A stretch of 64,000 nt of DNA from Verrucomicrobiia bacterium (GCA_026125285.1 JAHCLO010000029.1:22624-86623); one strand, 5' to 3'; shown: positions 18,288 through 28,378, counted from the stretch's first letter. Notes: generated by a model not told the origin, from the sequence alone. Program-made: numbers and translations.

Positions 18288-21260
18288 ATGAAATTGAGAC
18301 TTTTGATGGTGGCAATGCTGGTCGGCGTCTCTGGACTGCCAGCTCAAACCGCCCCACCCACCCTCAAACCCGAGGAGATGCCCCGCGTACCACCCCTCGC
18401 AACTACCAACGCCTTGAAGAGCTTCGCGGTCAAACCGGGATTTCAACTCGAAGTCGTGGCCGCCGAGCCGCTCATCCTGGATCCGATTGACCTGTGTTTC
18501 GACGAAAACGGACGCTTGTTCGTCGTCGAAATGCGCGACTACTCGGAGATGCGCGATGTGACGCCGCATCTGGGACGGGTGCGAATGTTGGAGGACACGG
18601 ATGGAGACGGCGTCTTCGACAAGGCCACCGTCTATGTGGATGACCTGCCGTGGCCGACGGGCGTGTTCTACTTCGACGGCGGGGTGTTCGTGATCGCTTC
18701 GCCGGATATCCTGTACTGCAAGGACACCAACGGCGATGGCCAGGCGGATATCCGGCGCGTGGTGTTCACCGGGTTCGGCGCGGGCGTGGACCGCCTCAAC
18801 ATGCAGGCGCTGCCCAATTGTCTGCGCTGGGGGCTGGACAATCGCATCCACGGCCAGACTGCCGGGAACGGCGGCCTCATCACGCGCCCGGGTGAAACCA
18901 ACGTCGCCCCTTTTGCTTTGCGCGGACGCGATTTCAACTTCAATCCGCGCACACTGCACCTTCAGGCCGAAGCCGGTGGCGGACAGTATGGGATGGCCTA
19001 CGATGACCGGGGACGCAAGTTTGCATGCAGCAACTCGCGCCATATCATGGCGTTTATGTACGACGCGCGGTACGCGGAGCGAAATCCCTTTCATAACATG
19101 CCCGCGCCGCTGGTGGACATTCCCGTGGACGGCCCGGCGGCGGAAGTCTTCCGCACGAGCCCTGAAGAAATGTGGCGCGTCATCCGCACGAAATGGCGGG
19201 TGGCCGGCCTGGCGACCGGGCCGATTGAAGGCGGGGGGCGCGCGTCCGGTTATTTCACTTCAGCCACGGGCATCCAGATTTATCGCGGTGATGCCTTTCC
19301 CGAGGAATATGTTGGCGATGCCTTCATTGCCGACGTGGGCAGCAATTTGATTCATCGCAAGAAAGTCCGCCGCAACGGAGTGGCGCTCCTCGCGGAACGA
19401 TCCGCCGACGAACAGAATGTTGAGTTCATCACTTCGACGGACCTTTGGTTTCGTCCCGTGCAACTGGCCAACGCCCCCGACGGCTGTCTTTATCTGTGCG
19501 ACATGTATCGCGAAGTGATCGAACATCCGTGGTCGCTGCCGGAGAACATCAAGAAATTGCTGGACCTCAATTCGGGCAATGATCGCGGCCGCATTTACCG
19601 CGTCGCACCGACCGGGTTCAAACCGCGCCAACCGCCGCGGCTTGGCAAAGCCGCCACCGCAGAACTCGTCGCCACGCTGGAACACAGCAACGCCTGGCAT
19701 CGGGAAACCGCCTCGCGGCTGCTTTACGAGCGGCAGGACCCATCCGCCGTGCCGCTGCTCGCAAAGCTGCAACAGGAGTCAAAAGCGCCCTTGGCCCGAT
19801 TGCACGCGCTCTACGCGCTCGATGGTTTGGGCGCGTTGAAGGAGAGCGAATTGTTGACGGCTTTGAGCGACGCCGACGCAGCCGTGCGCGAACACGCCGT
19901 CAAGTTGGCGGAGAAATTCATCCCCGACGGCGTGGTTTCTGCGTCGCTCTGGGAAGGTCTGCAACGGCAGGCGGGCGATCCGGATGACCTGGTGCGCTAT
20001 CAACTCGCCTTCACCCTGGGCGAAGTCAAAGGCAAGGAACGGATCGAACCGCTGGCGGAGATTGTGCGGCGCGATGTGGAGAGTTCGTGGACGCAGGCGG
20101 CGATTCTCTCGTCGCTGGCGGAAGGTGCCGGCGAGATGTTCGCGGAACTGTCGGCGGATGAAGCGTTCCGCAATTCTGCGCCGGGGCAGGATTTCCTACG
20201 GCAACTCGCCATCCTGGTCGGCGCCCGGAACGAACCGCGCGAGACCGCCGCCGTGCTCGATTTCGTGAGCCAGTTGGAAGACCGTGGATTGATGTTCACC
20301 ATGACGCGTGCGCTGGGCGATGGTTTGCAACGGGCCAAGAAATCCATTCTCACCGCGGGCGATCGGGTGCGCTTGATTCTGTTGGTCGCCCGCGGGGTGG
20401 CCGGCGACGGCACCGCCGCGGAGGCGTTGCGGCTGCCGGCGATTCAACTGCTGGCCCACACCAGTTACGCAGATTCCGGCAGCCTGCTGCTCGGGCTGCT
20501 GGACCTAAAGCAACCGCAGCCGGTGCAACTGGCGGCGCTGGCCACGCTCGCGCGCTTCACCGACGTGCAAATCGGCCCGGAATTGACGCAACGCTGGGAC
20601 ACTTTCACCCCGCGGCTGCGCGCGGAAGTTCTGAGCGTCTTGCTCGCCCGCCCCGAGCGCGCCACAGCCTTGTTGCGCGCGATTGAGGCGGACACCATTC
20701 GTGCTTCGGCCCTGGATTCCACGCAGGTCAAACTTCTGACCGGCCACCGTGATGCAACGGTCCGCCAGCTTGCGGCCAAAGTGTTGACCACCACACCCGC
20801 CAGTTCCCGGCAGCAGGTGATCAATGCTTTCCTGCCTGCCCTGCTGCTCAAAGGCAACGCGCAACGCGGCAGGAAAATCTACGAGGAACGCTGCATTTCC
20901 TGTCATCGGCTCGCGGGCGAAGGTTACTTGCTAGGCCCGGATCTCATCACGGTCAAGAGCGCCGGCAACGAGAAGATGCTCGCCAACATCATTGACCCTA
21001 ACGCCGAGGTGCGGCCGGAATACGTCGGTTACGTTGTGGAAACGCGGGACGACGAAAGTCTGCTCGGACTGGTCGTGAACGAAACCGGAACGAGCGTCAC
21101 GCTACGCCAAGCCTACGGCAAAGAGGACGTGATCCCGCGGGTCAGTATCACTTCAATGAAGAGCCAGGGACAATCCATCATGCCGGAAGGTTTGGAAGCT
21201 GGCCTGACCCCGCAGCAGATGGCGGACTTGTTGGAGTACATTTCCTCGGCGAAGGAGTGA
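18288..21260 (+). CDS. PVC-type heme-binding CxxCH protein (membrane-bound dehydrogenase domain)
   Basis: 990 residues from ATG 18288 with a signal peptide (LRLLMVAMLVGVSGLPAQ). The first 430 residues form the beta-propeller typical of the family ('ICFDENGRLFVVEMRDY'-like, 'LEDTDGDGVFDKATVYVDDL', 'LPNCLRWGLDNRIHG'). A middle region contains HEAT-like helical repeats. A cytochrome c motif 'CISCH' is near residue 868, followed by the 'GYVVETRDDESLLGLVVNET' C-terminal domain. These exported proteins are a hallmark of Planctomycetes and Verrucomicrobia and are thought to oxidise sugars or related compounds. Confidence 0.9.
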   Translation: MKLRLLMVAMLVGVSGLPAQTAPPTLKPEEMPRVPPLATTNALKSFAVKPGFQLEVVAAEPLILDPIDLCFDENGRLFVVEMRDYSEMRDVTPHLGRVRMLEDTDGDGVFDKATVYVDDLPWPTGVFYFDGGVFVIASPDILYCKDTNGDGQADIRRVVFTGFGAGVDRLNMQALPNCLRWGLDNRIHGQTAGNGGLITRPGETNVAPFALRGRDFNFNPRTLHLQAEAGGGQYGMAYDDRGRKFACSNSRHIMAFMYDARYAERNPFHNMPAPLVDIPVDGPAAEVFRTSPEEMWRVIRTKWRVAGLATGPIEGGGRASGYFTSATGIQIYRGDAFPEEYVGDAFIADVGSNLIHRKKVRRNGVALLAERSADEQNVEFITSTDLWFRPVQLANAPDGCLYLCDMYREVIEHPWSLPENIKKLLDLNSGNDRGRIYRVAPTGFKPRQPPRLGKAATAELVATLEHSNAWHRETASRLLYERQDPSAVPLLAKLQQESKAPLARLHALYALDGLGALKESELLTALSDADAAVREHAVKLAEKFIPDGVVSASLWEGLQRQAGDPDDLVRYQLAFTLGEVKGKERIEPLAEIVRRDVESSWTQAAILSSLAEGAGEMFAELSADEAFRNSAPGQDFLRQLAILVGARNEPRETAAVLDFVSQLEDRGLMFTMTRALGDGLQRAKKSILTAGDRVRLILLVARGVAGDGTAAEALRLPAIQLLAHTSYADSGSLLLGLLDLKQPQPVQLAALATLARFTDVQIGPELTQRWDTFTPRLRAEVLSVLLARPERATALLRAIEADTIRASALDSTQVKLLTGHRDATVRQLAAKVLTTTPASSRQQVINAFLPALLLKGNAQRGRKIYEERCISCHRLAGEGYLLGPDLITVKSAGNEKMLANIIDPNAEVRPEYVGYVVETRDDESLLGLVVNETGTSVTLRQAYGKEDVIPRVSITSMKSQGQSIMPEGLEAGLTPQQMADLLEYISSAKE

Positions 21261-21375
21261 TGACTTCCCGCGGGTAATATCAACCACGGTTCGGCCGGGA
21301 TGGCCGCATTTCTCAAATCTGATAGCAACGCAGCCGCTCCGCCTACAGCGACCTCCGCCCCGGCATAAATTCCTG

Positions 21376-21408
21376 GAGCAGGCAGGGCCGCCGCAACGGC
21401 CCCTGCTC
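21376..21408. terminator. Candidate hairpin between convergent genes
   Basis: GAGCAGG...GGCCG pairs with CGGCC...CCTGCTC around a six-base loop, between the heme protein stop (21260) and the xylA stop (21467). There is no convincing T-run on either side, so it may be a factor-dependent terminator or simply a repeat. Confidence 0.35.
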
Positions 21409-21466
21409 AGTCGAACGCTGAATCCGTTCTGGGGATCAAACTCGTTTACCGGGCCGTCAACCGCCC

Positions 21467-22789
21467 TCAGATGAATTCGTTGATCAAGTTCTCCAGGTAC
21501 TCCTGCCGGCCGCTGGTGTTGGGCGAAACGTCACCTTGCTTGAGCATGTAGGCCTCAAGGTCTTTGAGGCTGGCTTTGCCGGCTTCAATCTTCGCACCGA
21601 TGCCGCTGTCCCAGGAGCGGTAGCGTTGTTGCACGAATTTCTCAAGCCGTCCGTCCTGGCGGATGGCGGCGGCAATCTTCAGCCCGCGCGCAAAGGCGTC
21701 CATCCCTCCGATGTGTGCATGAAAGAGGTCCACCGGCTCGAAACTCTCGCGCCGCACCTTGGCGTCGAAATTCGTGCCGCCGGTCTTGAATCCGCCCATC
21801 TTGAGAATCGGCAGCATGATCTCGGTGGTGAGATAAATGTTCGTGGGAAATTGATCGGTGTCCCAGCCGAGCAATAAATCGCCCGTATTGGCATCAATCG
21901 AACCGAGGGCACCGGCGGCGATGGCCACTTCCAGTTCGTGCTGCATCGTGTGGCCGGCCAGGGTGGCGTGATTGGTTTCGAGGTTCAGTTTGAAATCGCG
22001 CAGCAGATCGAACTCGCGCAGGAAGTTCAGACAGGCCGCGGCGTCGGAATCGTACTGATGTTTGGTTGGCTCCTTGGGTTTCGGTTCGATGTAGAACTGG
22101 CCTTTGAAGCCGATGGCTTTCTTGTGTTTCACGGCGAGGTGCAGAAAGGCGCCCAAATGTTCCATCTCCCGCTTGAGGTCCGTATTCCACAAAGTGCTGT
22201 AGCCCTCGCGTCCGCCCCAGAACACATAGCCTTCACCGCCGAGTTCGTGCGTGACTTCGATGGCCTTCTTCACTTGGGCCGCCGCGTAGGCGAACACATC
22301 GGCGTTGCAACTTGTGGCCGCGCCGTGAACATAGCGGGGATGCACAAAGAGGCAGGCGGTGCCCCAGAGCAGGCCGATGCCGGTGCGCTTCTGCTCCCGT
22401 TTGAGCAGCTTCACAATGCGGTCCAGGTTGCGGTTCGTTTCGCGCAGGTTGCGGCCCTCGGGCGCCACGTCGCGATCATGGAACGCGTAGAACGGCACGC
22501 CCAGTTTCTCCATGAACTCGAAGGCCACGCGCACGCGCGTCTCCGCCATCGCCAGCGAATTGGTGCCGTCCTCCCACGGGCGGATGGCCGTGCCGACGCC
22601 GAACATGTCCGCCAACTGGCCACGAATGGTGTGCCAGTAAGTGACCGAGAAGCGCAGATGCTCGCGCATCGTCTTGCCGGCCACGATTTCGTCGGGGTTA
22701 TAGTGCTTGAACGCCAGGGGATTCTTGGAGCGCGGCCCCTCGTATTGGATTTTGGAAATGCCGGGGAAGAATTCTTTTTGCCGTTTCAT
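21467..22789 (-). CDS. xylA: Xylose isomerase
   Basis: 440 residues from ATG 22789, the same length as well-known type II bacterial xylose isomerases. It interconverts D-xylose and D-xylulose. 'YYAFHDRD'-type catalytic histidine segment ('FYAFHDRDVAPEG'), 'YVFWGGREGYSTLWNTD', 'FYIEPKPKEPTKHQYD' (metal ligands) and 'LLGWDTDQFPTN' are all visible. The frame is open to 22912, but the upstream residues do not resemble the family. It appears monocistronic; no xylulokinase is in the window. Confidence 0.95.
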   Translation of the reverse strand: MKRQKEFFPGISKIQYEGPRSKNPLAFKHYNPDEIVAGKTMREHLRFSVTYWHTIRGQLADMFGVGTAIRPWEDGTNSLAMAETRVRVAFEFMEKLGVPFYAFHDRDVAPEGRNLRETNRNLDRIVKLLKREQKRTGIGLLWGTACLFVHPRYVHGAATSCNADVFAYAAAQVKKAIEVTHELGGEGYVFWGGREGYSTLWNTDLKREMEHLGAFLHLAVKHKKAIGFKGQFYIEPKPKEPTKHQYDSDAAACLNFLREFDLLRDFKLNLETNHATLAGHTMQHELEVAIAAGALGSIDANTGDLLLGWDTDQFPTNIYLTTEIMLPILKMGGFKTGGTNFDAKVRRESFEPVDLFHAHIGGMDAFARGLKIAAAIRQDGRLEKFVQQRYRSWDSGIGAKIEAGKASLKDLEAYMLKQGDVSPNTSGRQEYLENLINEFI

Positions 22790-22969
22790 AATTATCCTGA
22801 ATTTGTGCCACGAGCCTAACGACGACGGAGGAAGGGGGCAAGTGAAGACCACGCGGTCACTGGGAATAGGAATTTTGCAGAGTCGCGCCACGGGCAGTTC
22901 GGGCATTGCCAAGGGTGCGGGTGCGTTCTACGATTCGTCGTCCCGGCACCACCCGATTTGCCGGCGGAA

Positions 22970-23791
22970 ATGGCCGAATACAAAGTCAAATTCGAGGTCT
23001 TCGAAGGCCCGCTGGATTTGCTCCTTTATCTGATCAAGAAGGAGGAGGTGGACATTTATGAGGTCAACCTCACGCGGCTCGCCACGCAGTTCATTGAATA
23101 CATCGAGATGATGCGCGAGTTTGATCTGGAGATAGCCGGTGAGTTCCTGGTCATGGCCTCCACGCTGGTGTACATCAAGAGCCGCGAACTCTTGCCCGTG
23201 GATCAGCAGGTGCAGGTGGAGGGCGAGGAAGAGGGCGAAGACCCGCGCTGGGAATTGATCCGCCAGTTGGTGGAATACAAAAAGTTCAAGGACGCCGCCG
23301 CCCAACTGCAAGCACTCGAAGCCCGGCAGGAGGACATTTATCCGCGCGTGCCGGGCAGAATCGAGTTTGAGCGCGAGCCGGCTCCGGCCGTGCGAGCCGA
23401 GGTTTCCATCTTTGACCTGCTCAATGCGGTCAACGCGGTGTTGAAGCGTTTTGAGAAGCGCGATGAGGCCCGCGATATATTTGAGGACAAGTGGACCGTC
23501 AGCGAGAAGATCGAGCACATCTTGGGCGTGATTGCGGAACGGGCGACCGTGCGTTTCTCCGAATTGTTCGCCGCCGCCACGAGCCGCTCCGAGGTGGTTT
23601 GCACGTTCCTGGCCCTGCTCGAATTGATCCGCCTCAAACAGATCGCGGTGATGCAACCGGAGGCCTTTGCGGAAATTGAAATTCGCCGGGCGGTCAGTGC
23701 CGCGGCCACCCCGCCCGCCCCAGCCACTGAGGGTTCATCGGTCATCCCGCCCGCGCCCGTTTCCGCGGCACCTGCCGGCCACGATTTGTAA
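22970..23791 (+). CDS. scpA: Segregation and condensation protein A
   Basis: 273 residues from ATG 22970; a TTG at 22958 is also possible. The kleisin N-terminus 'FEVFEGPLDLLLYLIKKEEVDIYEV' is unmistakable, followed by 'EFLVMASTLVYIKSRELLP'. ScpA links the SMC heads to ScpB in the chromosome condensation complex. It has an Ala/Pro-rich C-terminal tail. scpB starts 18 bases downstream, so the two are in one operon. Confidence 0.95.
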   Translation: MAEYKVKFEVFEGPLDLLLYLIKKEEVDIYEVNLTRLATQFIEYIEMMREFDLEIAGEFLVMASTLVYIKSRELLPVDQQVQVEGEEEGEDPRWELIRQLVEYKKFKDAAAQLQALEARQEDIYPRVPGRIEFEREPAPAVRAEVSIFDLLNAVNAVLKRFEKRDEARDIFEDKWTVSEKIEHILGVIAERATVRFSELFAAATSRSEVVCTFLALLELIRLKQIAVMQPEAFAEIEIRRAVSAAATPPAPATEGSSVIPPAPVSAAPAGHDL

Positions 23792-23809
23792 ACCGCAACT
23801 TTCACCCGC

Positions 23810-24526
23810 ATGGAACTGAAATTCATTCTCGAAGCCCTGTTGTTCTCCGCGCAAAAGCCGCTGAACGCCGGTGAACTGCGCGACGTGCTGATCAACGCCG
23901 CGAGCGAGGACGAGGCCGACACGACGGTAAGAGCGTTCAAGAAGGTTAAGGAATCCGAGTTGACTGCGGTGCTCGAACAGTTGGCAGGCGAGCATGAAAC
24001 CGCCGGCCGCAGTTATCGCCTCGTCTGCGTGGCGGGCGCGTGGCAATTCGTGACTCAACCGGAATATGCCGCCTGGCTCAAGGCGCTGGTCGGCGTGAAG
24101 GCGCGACCCTCACGGCTCTCGCAACCCGCGCTGGAAACCCTGGCCATCATTGCCTACCGGCAGCCGCTCACACGCGCGGAGGTGGAACAGATTCGCGGCG
24201 TGAATGTGGACGGCGTGATGCAAACCCTCACCGAGCGCGGATTGGTGGAGCAAACTGGCCGCGCCGAAGTCGTGGGCCGCCCGGCGCTCTACAGCACCAC
24301 GTCGCTGTTCCTGGAATACTTCGGACTGAAGAGTCTGGAAAACCTGCCCGCCGCGGACGAATTGCGCCGCATCGTGGTCGAGAAACCGCCGGCACCCATC
24401 ACGGCGGACGCCGGTCTCGCCACCACGCCGCCGGAACAATTGAAGCAGACTGAAGCGGCGGCGGCACCGGACGCCGCGCCATCGCCAGCAACTGTCGAAG
24501 AACCGCCCGCCGCCCCGGCCGCCTGA
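23810..24526 (+). CDS. scpB: Segregation and condensation protein B
   Basis: 238 residues with two winged-helix domains. 'LKFILEALLFSAQKPL' starts the first, and 'RLSQPALETLAIIAYRQPLTRAEVEQIRG' with 'GVMQTLTERGLVEQTGRAEVVGRPALYSTT' is the conserved second domain. The last 50 residues are a low-complexity Ala/Pro/Thr tail. It pairs with the ScpA encoded immediately upstream. Confidence 0.95.
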   Translation: MELKFILEALLFSAQKPLNAGELRDVLINAASEDEADTTVRAFKKVKESELTAVLEQLAGEHETAGRSYRLVCVAGAWQFVTQPEYAAWLKALVGVKARPSRLSQPALETLAIIAYRQPLTRAEVEQIRGVNVDGVMQTLTERGLVEQTGRAEVVGRPALYSTTSLFLEYFGLKSLENLPAADELRRIVVEKPPAPITADAGLATTPPEQLKQTEAAAAPDAAPSPATVEEPPAAPAA

Positions 24527-24560
24527 GTGTCGTGGCAGTGGGTGATTCGCCTGGTTAAGC

Positions 24561-25199
24561 ATGAAACCGCTCGCTGATTGCCGGCTCTACGCTTTTGTGG
24601 ACACCGCCTATCTCCACGGACGCGCGCCCGAACTGCTGGCCAAGCAACTTTGCGAAGGCGGCGCTGATGTGATTCAACTGCGCGCCAAGAATGCTTCACT
24701 TGACGAAGTGCGGCGCATGGCGGAAACGATTGTGCCCATCACCCGGGCTGCCGGAGTGTATCTGGTCATCAACGATCATCTGTCCGTGGCGCGGGAGGTG
24801 GGGGCCGAGTTTTGTCATTTGGGACAGGAAGACTTCTTCGAGGCCGGATACGAACACGTTGACGAAATCCGAAATCCGAAATCCGAAATCCGCATTGGCC
24901 TGTCCACGCACGCCCCCGCACAGGCTCGACGCGCCCTCGCCGCGGGGGCCGATTACATCGCCATCGGCCCCGTCTATGCCACTGGCACCAAACCCACCGC
25001 CTCCCCGGTCACGCTGGATTATGTCCGTTGGGCGGCCGCCGAGGTCAGCATCCCGTGGTTCGCCATTGGCGGCATCCAGCTCGACAACTTGGACGACGTG
25101 CTGGCAGCCGGCGCCACCCGCATCTGCGTGGTGTCCGCCATTCTGAACGCTGACCCGGTAACGACCGCCTGCGCGGAGTTTCGCCGCCGACTGCGGTAG
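24561..25199 (+). CDS. thiE: Thiamine phosphate synthase
   Basis: 212 residues. It joins the pyrimidine and thiazole halves of thiamine. Motifs include 'ADVIQLRAKNAS', 'VYLVINDHLSVAREVGAEFCHLGQED', 'GLSTHAPAQARRALAAGADYIAIGPVYATGTKP' and 'WFAIGGIQLDN'. Between the conserved 'GQED' and 'GLSTH' segments there is an in-frame 28-base heptamer repeat encoding 'EIRNPKSEIR', absent from typical ThiE. It lies on a surface-loop position by family comparison, so the enzyme may still work. thiL is in another operon at 3601. Confidence 0.92.
   Translation: MKPLADCRLYAFVDTAYLHGRAPELLAKQLCEGGADVIQLRAKNASLDEVRRMAETIVPITRAAGVYLVINDHLSVAREVGAEFCHLGQEDFFEAGYEHVDEIRNPKSEIRIGLSTHAPAQARRALAAGADYIAIGPVYATGTKPTASPVTLDYVRWAAAEVSIPWFAIGGIQLDNLDDVLAAGATRICVVSAILNADPVTTACAEFRRRLR
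24864..24891. repeat. In-frame heptamer repeat (GAAATCC x4) within thiE
   Basis: Four perfect GAAATCC units. Because three units equal 21 bases, gain or loss in groups of three keeps the frame. Confidence 0.85.
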
Positions 25200-25382
25200 C
25201 CGACGAGGTGAACCCAACGATCACGCGGGGACTCCGTGGCGGCAGAGTTCCTTTCCGGGTTGGACATGAACCCTCGGGGTGCGCGCGGCTCTCGCGGTGT
25301 GAAATCGCATCATCGGACTTGGTTCCTATTTGCAGCCTCGCAGTTCGTTGACAATACTTAACGGAATCTCAGGTCCCGGATT
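25200..25382. other. Intergenic region before the Mrp operon
   Basis: 183 bases with no gene seen. TTGACAATACTTAACGG at 25348-25364 contains a good -35-like TTGACA, but I could not identify a matching -10 hexamer with confidence. The promoter of the Mrp operon probably lies here. Confidence 0.3.
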
Positions 25383-27821
25383 GTGGAGATGGACACAAAC
25401 AGAATCTTATTACTGCTGGCGGTGGTTTTGCCGCTGCTGGCGGCGCCGGTGATCGCTCTGGCGGGGCGTTCGCTGGGGCGGCGCGTGGGGTGGTTTGCCT
25501 TCGCGTTTCCGGTCGTTTCCGTGGCGGTGCTGCTGCTGCTGGCGGCGCGTATGGGACTGCCCGGGAGTTTGGTGATTGAATGGCCGTGGATTCCATCGTT
25601 GGGCATCAACTTTTCCTTCTTGCTCGATGGGTTGTCGTTGTTCTTCGCGTTGATCGTCAGTGGCGTGGGCGTGCTGGTTTTCTTCTACGCGAATTTTTAC
25701 CTCGACGATCACCATGAGCATCACGGCCGGTTCTACTGCTATCTGACGCTGTTCATGGCAGCGATGCTGGGCACGGTGCTGGCCAACAACCTGATGCTCC
25801 TGTTCGTTTTCTGGGAACTCACCGGGCTGGCGTCCTTTCTTCTGATTGGTTTTCTCCATCACGAGGAAAAGTCGCGCGTGGGTGCGCGGCAGGCGCTGCT
25901 GTTGACGGGTTTCACCGGGTTGTTGCTGCTGGCCGGCGTGATCATGGTGTGGCAGGTCACGGGCACTTACGATCTGGCGACCTTGCTGGGCAGCGGGCTG
26001 CCGCTGGCGGAACACAAGGACTGGCTCACGGTGGCGATGTTGTTGATGTTGCTGGGCGCGTTCGGCAAGTCGGCGCAGTTCCCGCTGCATTTCTGGTTGC
26101 CCAACGCGATGGCCGCGCCCACGCCGGTGAGCGCGTATCTTCATTCGGCCACGATGGTGAAGCTCGGCGTGTTTCTTTGCGCACGGGTTTTTCCGTTGTT
26201 CGTCGAGAATGAACTCTGGGCGCCGGTGCTGGCAGCGGTGGCCTTTTCCACGATGCTGTTCGGGGCGGTGCTGGCGTTGTGGTCGCACGATCTCAAGGCG
26301 ATTCTCGCCTACTCCACCGTCAGCCAGCTTGGTTATCTCATCGGTTACTATGGATTGGGACCGTTGCAGGGCGTCGAGTACGATTTCCTGCACATCCTCA
26401 ATCATGTGTTCTACAAAGGCTGTCTGTTCATGGTGGCGGGCATCGTCATCCACGCCACCGGCGTGCAGGACATTCGGCAACTCGGCGGCCTGCGGCGACG
26501 AATGCCCTGGCTCGCGGGGATTTGCCTGGTGGCGGCCGCCACAATGGCGGGCTTTCCCGGGACAACGGGTTTCCTGAGCAAGGAAACCATGCTCAAGGAA
26601 ATCTTTGAAGCCATGAACGGTCACGGCGCGTTGGGCGCCTACGCGACCGCGTGCGTGGTGCTGACCTCGTTGGTGAAGGTGGCGTTCTCCTTCCGCTTTT
26701 TCGCCAACCTCTTCTTGGGCGACGAAACCGAGGCGGTGAAGGCGCACTTTCACGCGCCACCGTTGGCCGTGCAACTGCCGCCCTTGTTGCTGGCGGGCGC
26801 GGCCCTGCTGCTGGGCGTGTGGCCGGGATTGCTGGCCGCCCCCTTTCACTGGTTGACCGTGGAGGGTCTGCATCAGCCGACGCCGCCCCTATCGCTGTGG
26901 CACGGTGTCACGCGCGAACTGCTCGTCAGCGTGGCGGTCGTGCTGCTGGGGTTTGGAGTCTTTATCCTGGGCCAACGCACGGCCTGGCGTTGGGCGGCGA
27001 TTCCCCGCGCGCTGCGTTTTGACGATTTCTTCGAGCGCGGCCTCGAACTGTTTTCCAAATTCACCAAGTGGCTGACGCGGTTTCTGCGCGCGGACAAACC
27101 CGTGGATTACCTGCCGGTCATCATTGCCTTCATGCTGTCCGTGGTGGGTGGCTTCATGGTGTTGGCGTTGCGGCCGGTGCTGGGGGAATTGGCAACCCGC
27201 TGGGAGTGGAATATGCTGGCGCCGCACCCGTTGCGGTCGTTTGTGGCGGCGCTGATTTCGCTGGCGGTCATCGGCGTGCTCCTGCTGCGGCGGTGGACGA
27301 CGCAACTGATCCTGCTCTCCGTGGCCGGTTTCCTCACCACGTTTTACTACGTGCTGTATCGCGCACCGGATCTCGCGCTCACCCAAATTCTGATCGAAGT
27401 GGTAACGCTGTTTCTGATTTTGATTCTGCTGGGCCGGTTTCCCCGCTCGGCAGAGCTGGGCGAAATCGTTCATCGCCCGTCGCCCTTGCGCAAGAAACTG
27501 AACGTGGTGCTTTCCCTGGGGGTCGGGGTGCTGATGACTACGTTCATCCTGTGGTTCAACGCCGCGCCCCACGAGAACCGCCTGGGCCGGTTTTTCGCCG
27601 AAAACACGGTGGAACTCGCCCAAGGTAGCAACACTGTGAACACGATCCTGGTGGACTTCCGCGGCTTCGACACGCTGGGCGAAATCACCGTGCTGTTGAT
27701 TGCCATGCTGGGCGGCATCGGTCTGCTGATGCGGTACAAACGCACGGCGGCGGAATACCGCGAAGGGCCGCTGGGCCAACCCGGGATGGGAATCCAACAC
27801 TCCGAGGAGAAATTGAAATGA
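25383..27821 (+). CDS. mrpA: Na+/H+ antiporter subunit A (MrpA/MnhA)
   Basis: 812 residues, almost entirely hydrophobic. The central NADH-dehydrogenase-like proton channel shows 'LLFVFWELTGLASFLLIGF', 'SAQFPLHFWLPNAMAAPTPVSAYLHSATMVK', and 'LKAILAYSTVSQLGYLIGYYG'. The C-terminal extension contains 'RAPDLALTQILIEVVTLFLI' and 'TILVDFRGFDTLGEITVLLIA', diagnostic of MrpA. It is the large subunit of the multi-protein Mrp cation/proton antiporter in the cytoplasmic membrane. The stop overlaps the start of the next gene. Confidence 0.95.
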   Translation: MEMDTNRILLLLAVVLPLLAAPVIALAGRSLGRRVGWFAFAFPVVSVAVLLLLAARMGLPGSLVIEWPWIPSLGINFSFLLDGLSLFFALIVSGVGVLVFFYANFYLDDHHEHHGRFYCYLTLFMAAMLGTVLANNLMLLFVFWELTGLASFLLIGFLHHEEKSRVGARQALLLTGFTGLLLLAGVIMVWQVTGTYDLATLLGSGLPLAEHKDWLTVAMLLMLLGAFGKSAQFPLHFWLPNAMAAPTPVSAYLHSATMVKLGVFLCARVFPLFVENELWAPVLAAVAFSTMLFGAVLALWSHDLKAILAYSTVSQLGYLIGYYGLGPLQGVEYDFLHILNHVFYKGCLFMVAGIVIHATGVQDIRQLGGLRRRMPWLAGICLVAAATMAGFPGTTGFLSKETMLKEIFEAMNGHGALGAYATACVVLTSLVKVAFSFRFFANLFLGDETEAVKAHFHAPPLAVQLPPLLLAGAALLLGVWPGLLAAPFHWLTVEGLHQPTPPLSLWHGVTRELLVSVAVVLLGFGVFILGQRTAWRWAAIPRALRFDDFFERGLELFSKFTKWLTRFLRADKPVDYLPVIIAFMLSVVGGFMVLALRPVLGELATRWEWNMLAPHPLRSFVAALISLAVIGVLLLRRWTTQLILLSVAGFLTTFYYVLYRAPDLALTQILIEVVTLFLILILLGRFPRSAELGEIVHRPSPLRKKLNVVLSLGVGVLMTTFILWFNAAPHENRLGRFFAENTVELAQGSNTVNTILVDFRGFDTLGEITVLLIAMLGGIGLLMRYKRTAAEYREGPLGQPGMGIQHSEEKLK

Positions 27822-28378
27822 ACGGTCCGCGCTCCTACATCTTCAATTCGATGGTGCGCCTGGCGGTGTTCCTGGTCAATGTGTTCGCCCTGTATCTGCT
27901 GTTGCGCGGCCACAACGCGCCGGGCGGCGGATTCATTGCCGGACTGGCCACGGCGATTTCACTCATTCTGTTGAGTCTCGCCCTTGGGGTGCAGGAAATG
28001 CATCGGTTGCTGCGCTTTGATCCGGTGTTGCTCGCGGCGGGTGGGTTGCTCACGGCTATCGTCACCGGTCTGCTGCCACTGCTGGTCGGGAAACCGTTTC
28101 TCGAACACTTTAACTTTCACCTGCACGATGTGCCGCTGCTGGGCGAGGTCCACGTGGGCACGCCGCTGTTGTTCGACGTGGGCGTGTATCTCGTCGTGGT
28201 GGGGGTGACGTGCAAGATGATTTTTGTCTTTGCCAAATCCACGCAGGGCCTTCGCGCGCTGGTGGCCGAGGAGGAACGCCGCTACAGTTCACCGGTCGAG
28301 CAGCCCATCGAGGCCGACGTCCCGCGTGCCGAAGCGGAGGTGGGAAACCAGGGAAAGGAGAAAACCCATGCAGATTGA
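27818..28378 (+). CDS. mrpB: Na+/H+ antiporter subunit B (MrpB/MnhB)
   Basis: 186 residues. 'LLLRGHNAPGGGFIAGLATA' near residue 28 is the MrpB signature, and 'VGTPLLFDVGVYLVVVGVT' near residue 110 is the second conserved segment. The start ATG overlaps the mrpA stop and has the Shine-Dalgarno-like GAGGAGA upstream. The last 40 residues form a hydrophilic tail. It overlaps mrpC by 11 bases. Confidence 0.93.
   Translation: MNGPRSYIFNSMVRLAVFLVNVFALYLLLRGHNAPGGGFIAGLATAISLILLSLALGVQEMHRLLRFDPVLLAAGGLLTAIVTGLLPLLVGKPFLEHFNFHLHDVPLLGEVHVGTPLLFDVGVYLVVVGVTCKMIFVFAKSTQGLRALVAEEERRYSSPVEQPIEADVPRAEAEVGNQGKEKTHAD

Noticed and set aside
25410..26873. Minus-strand open frame of 487 codons opposite mrpA
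   Set aside because: Its composition (Gln, Arg and His-rich) is typical of the antisense of a hydrophobic gene, and mrpA is clearly the real gene.
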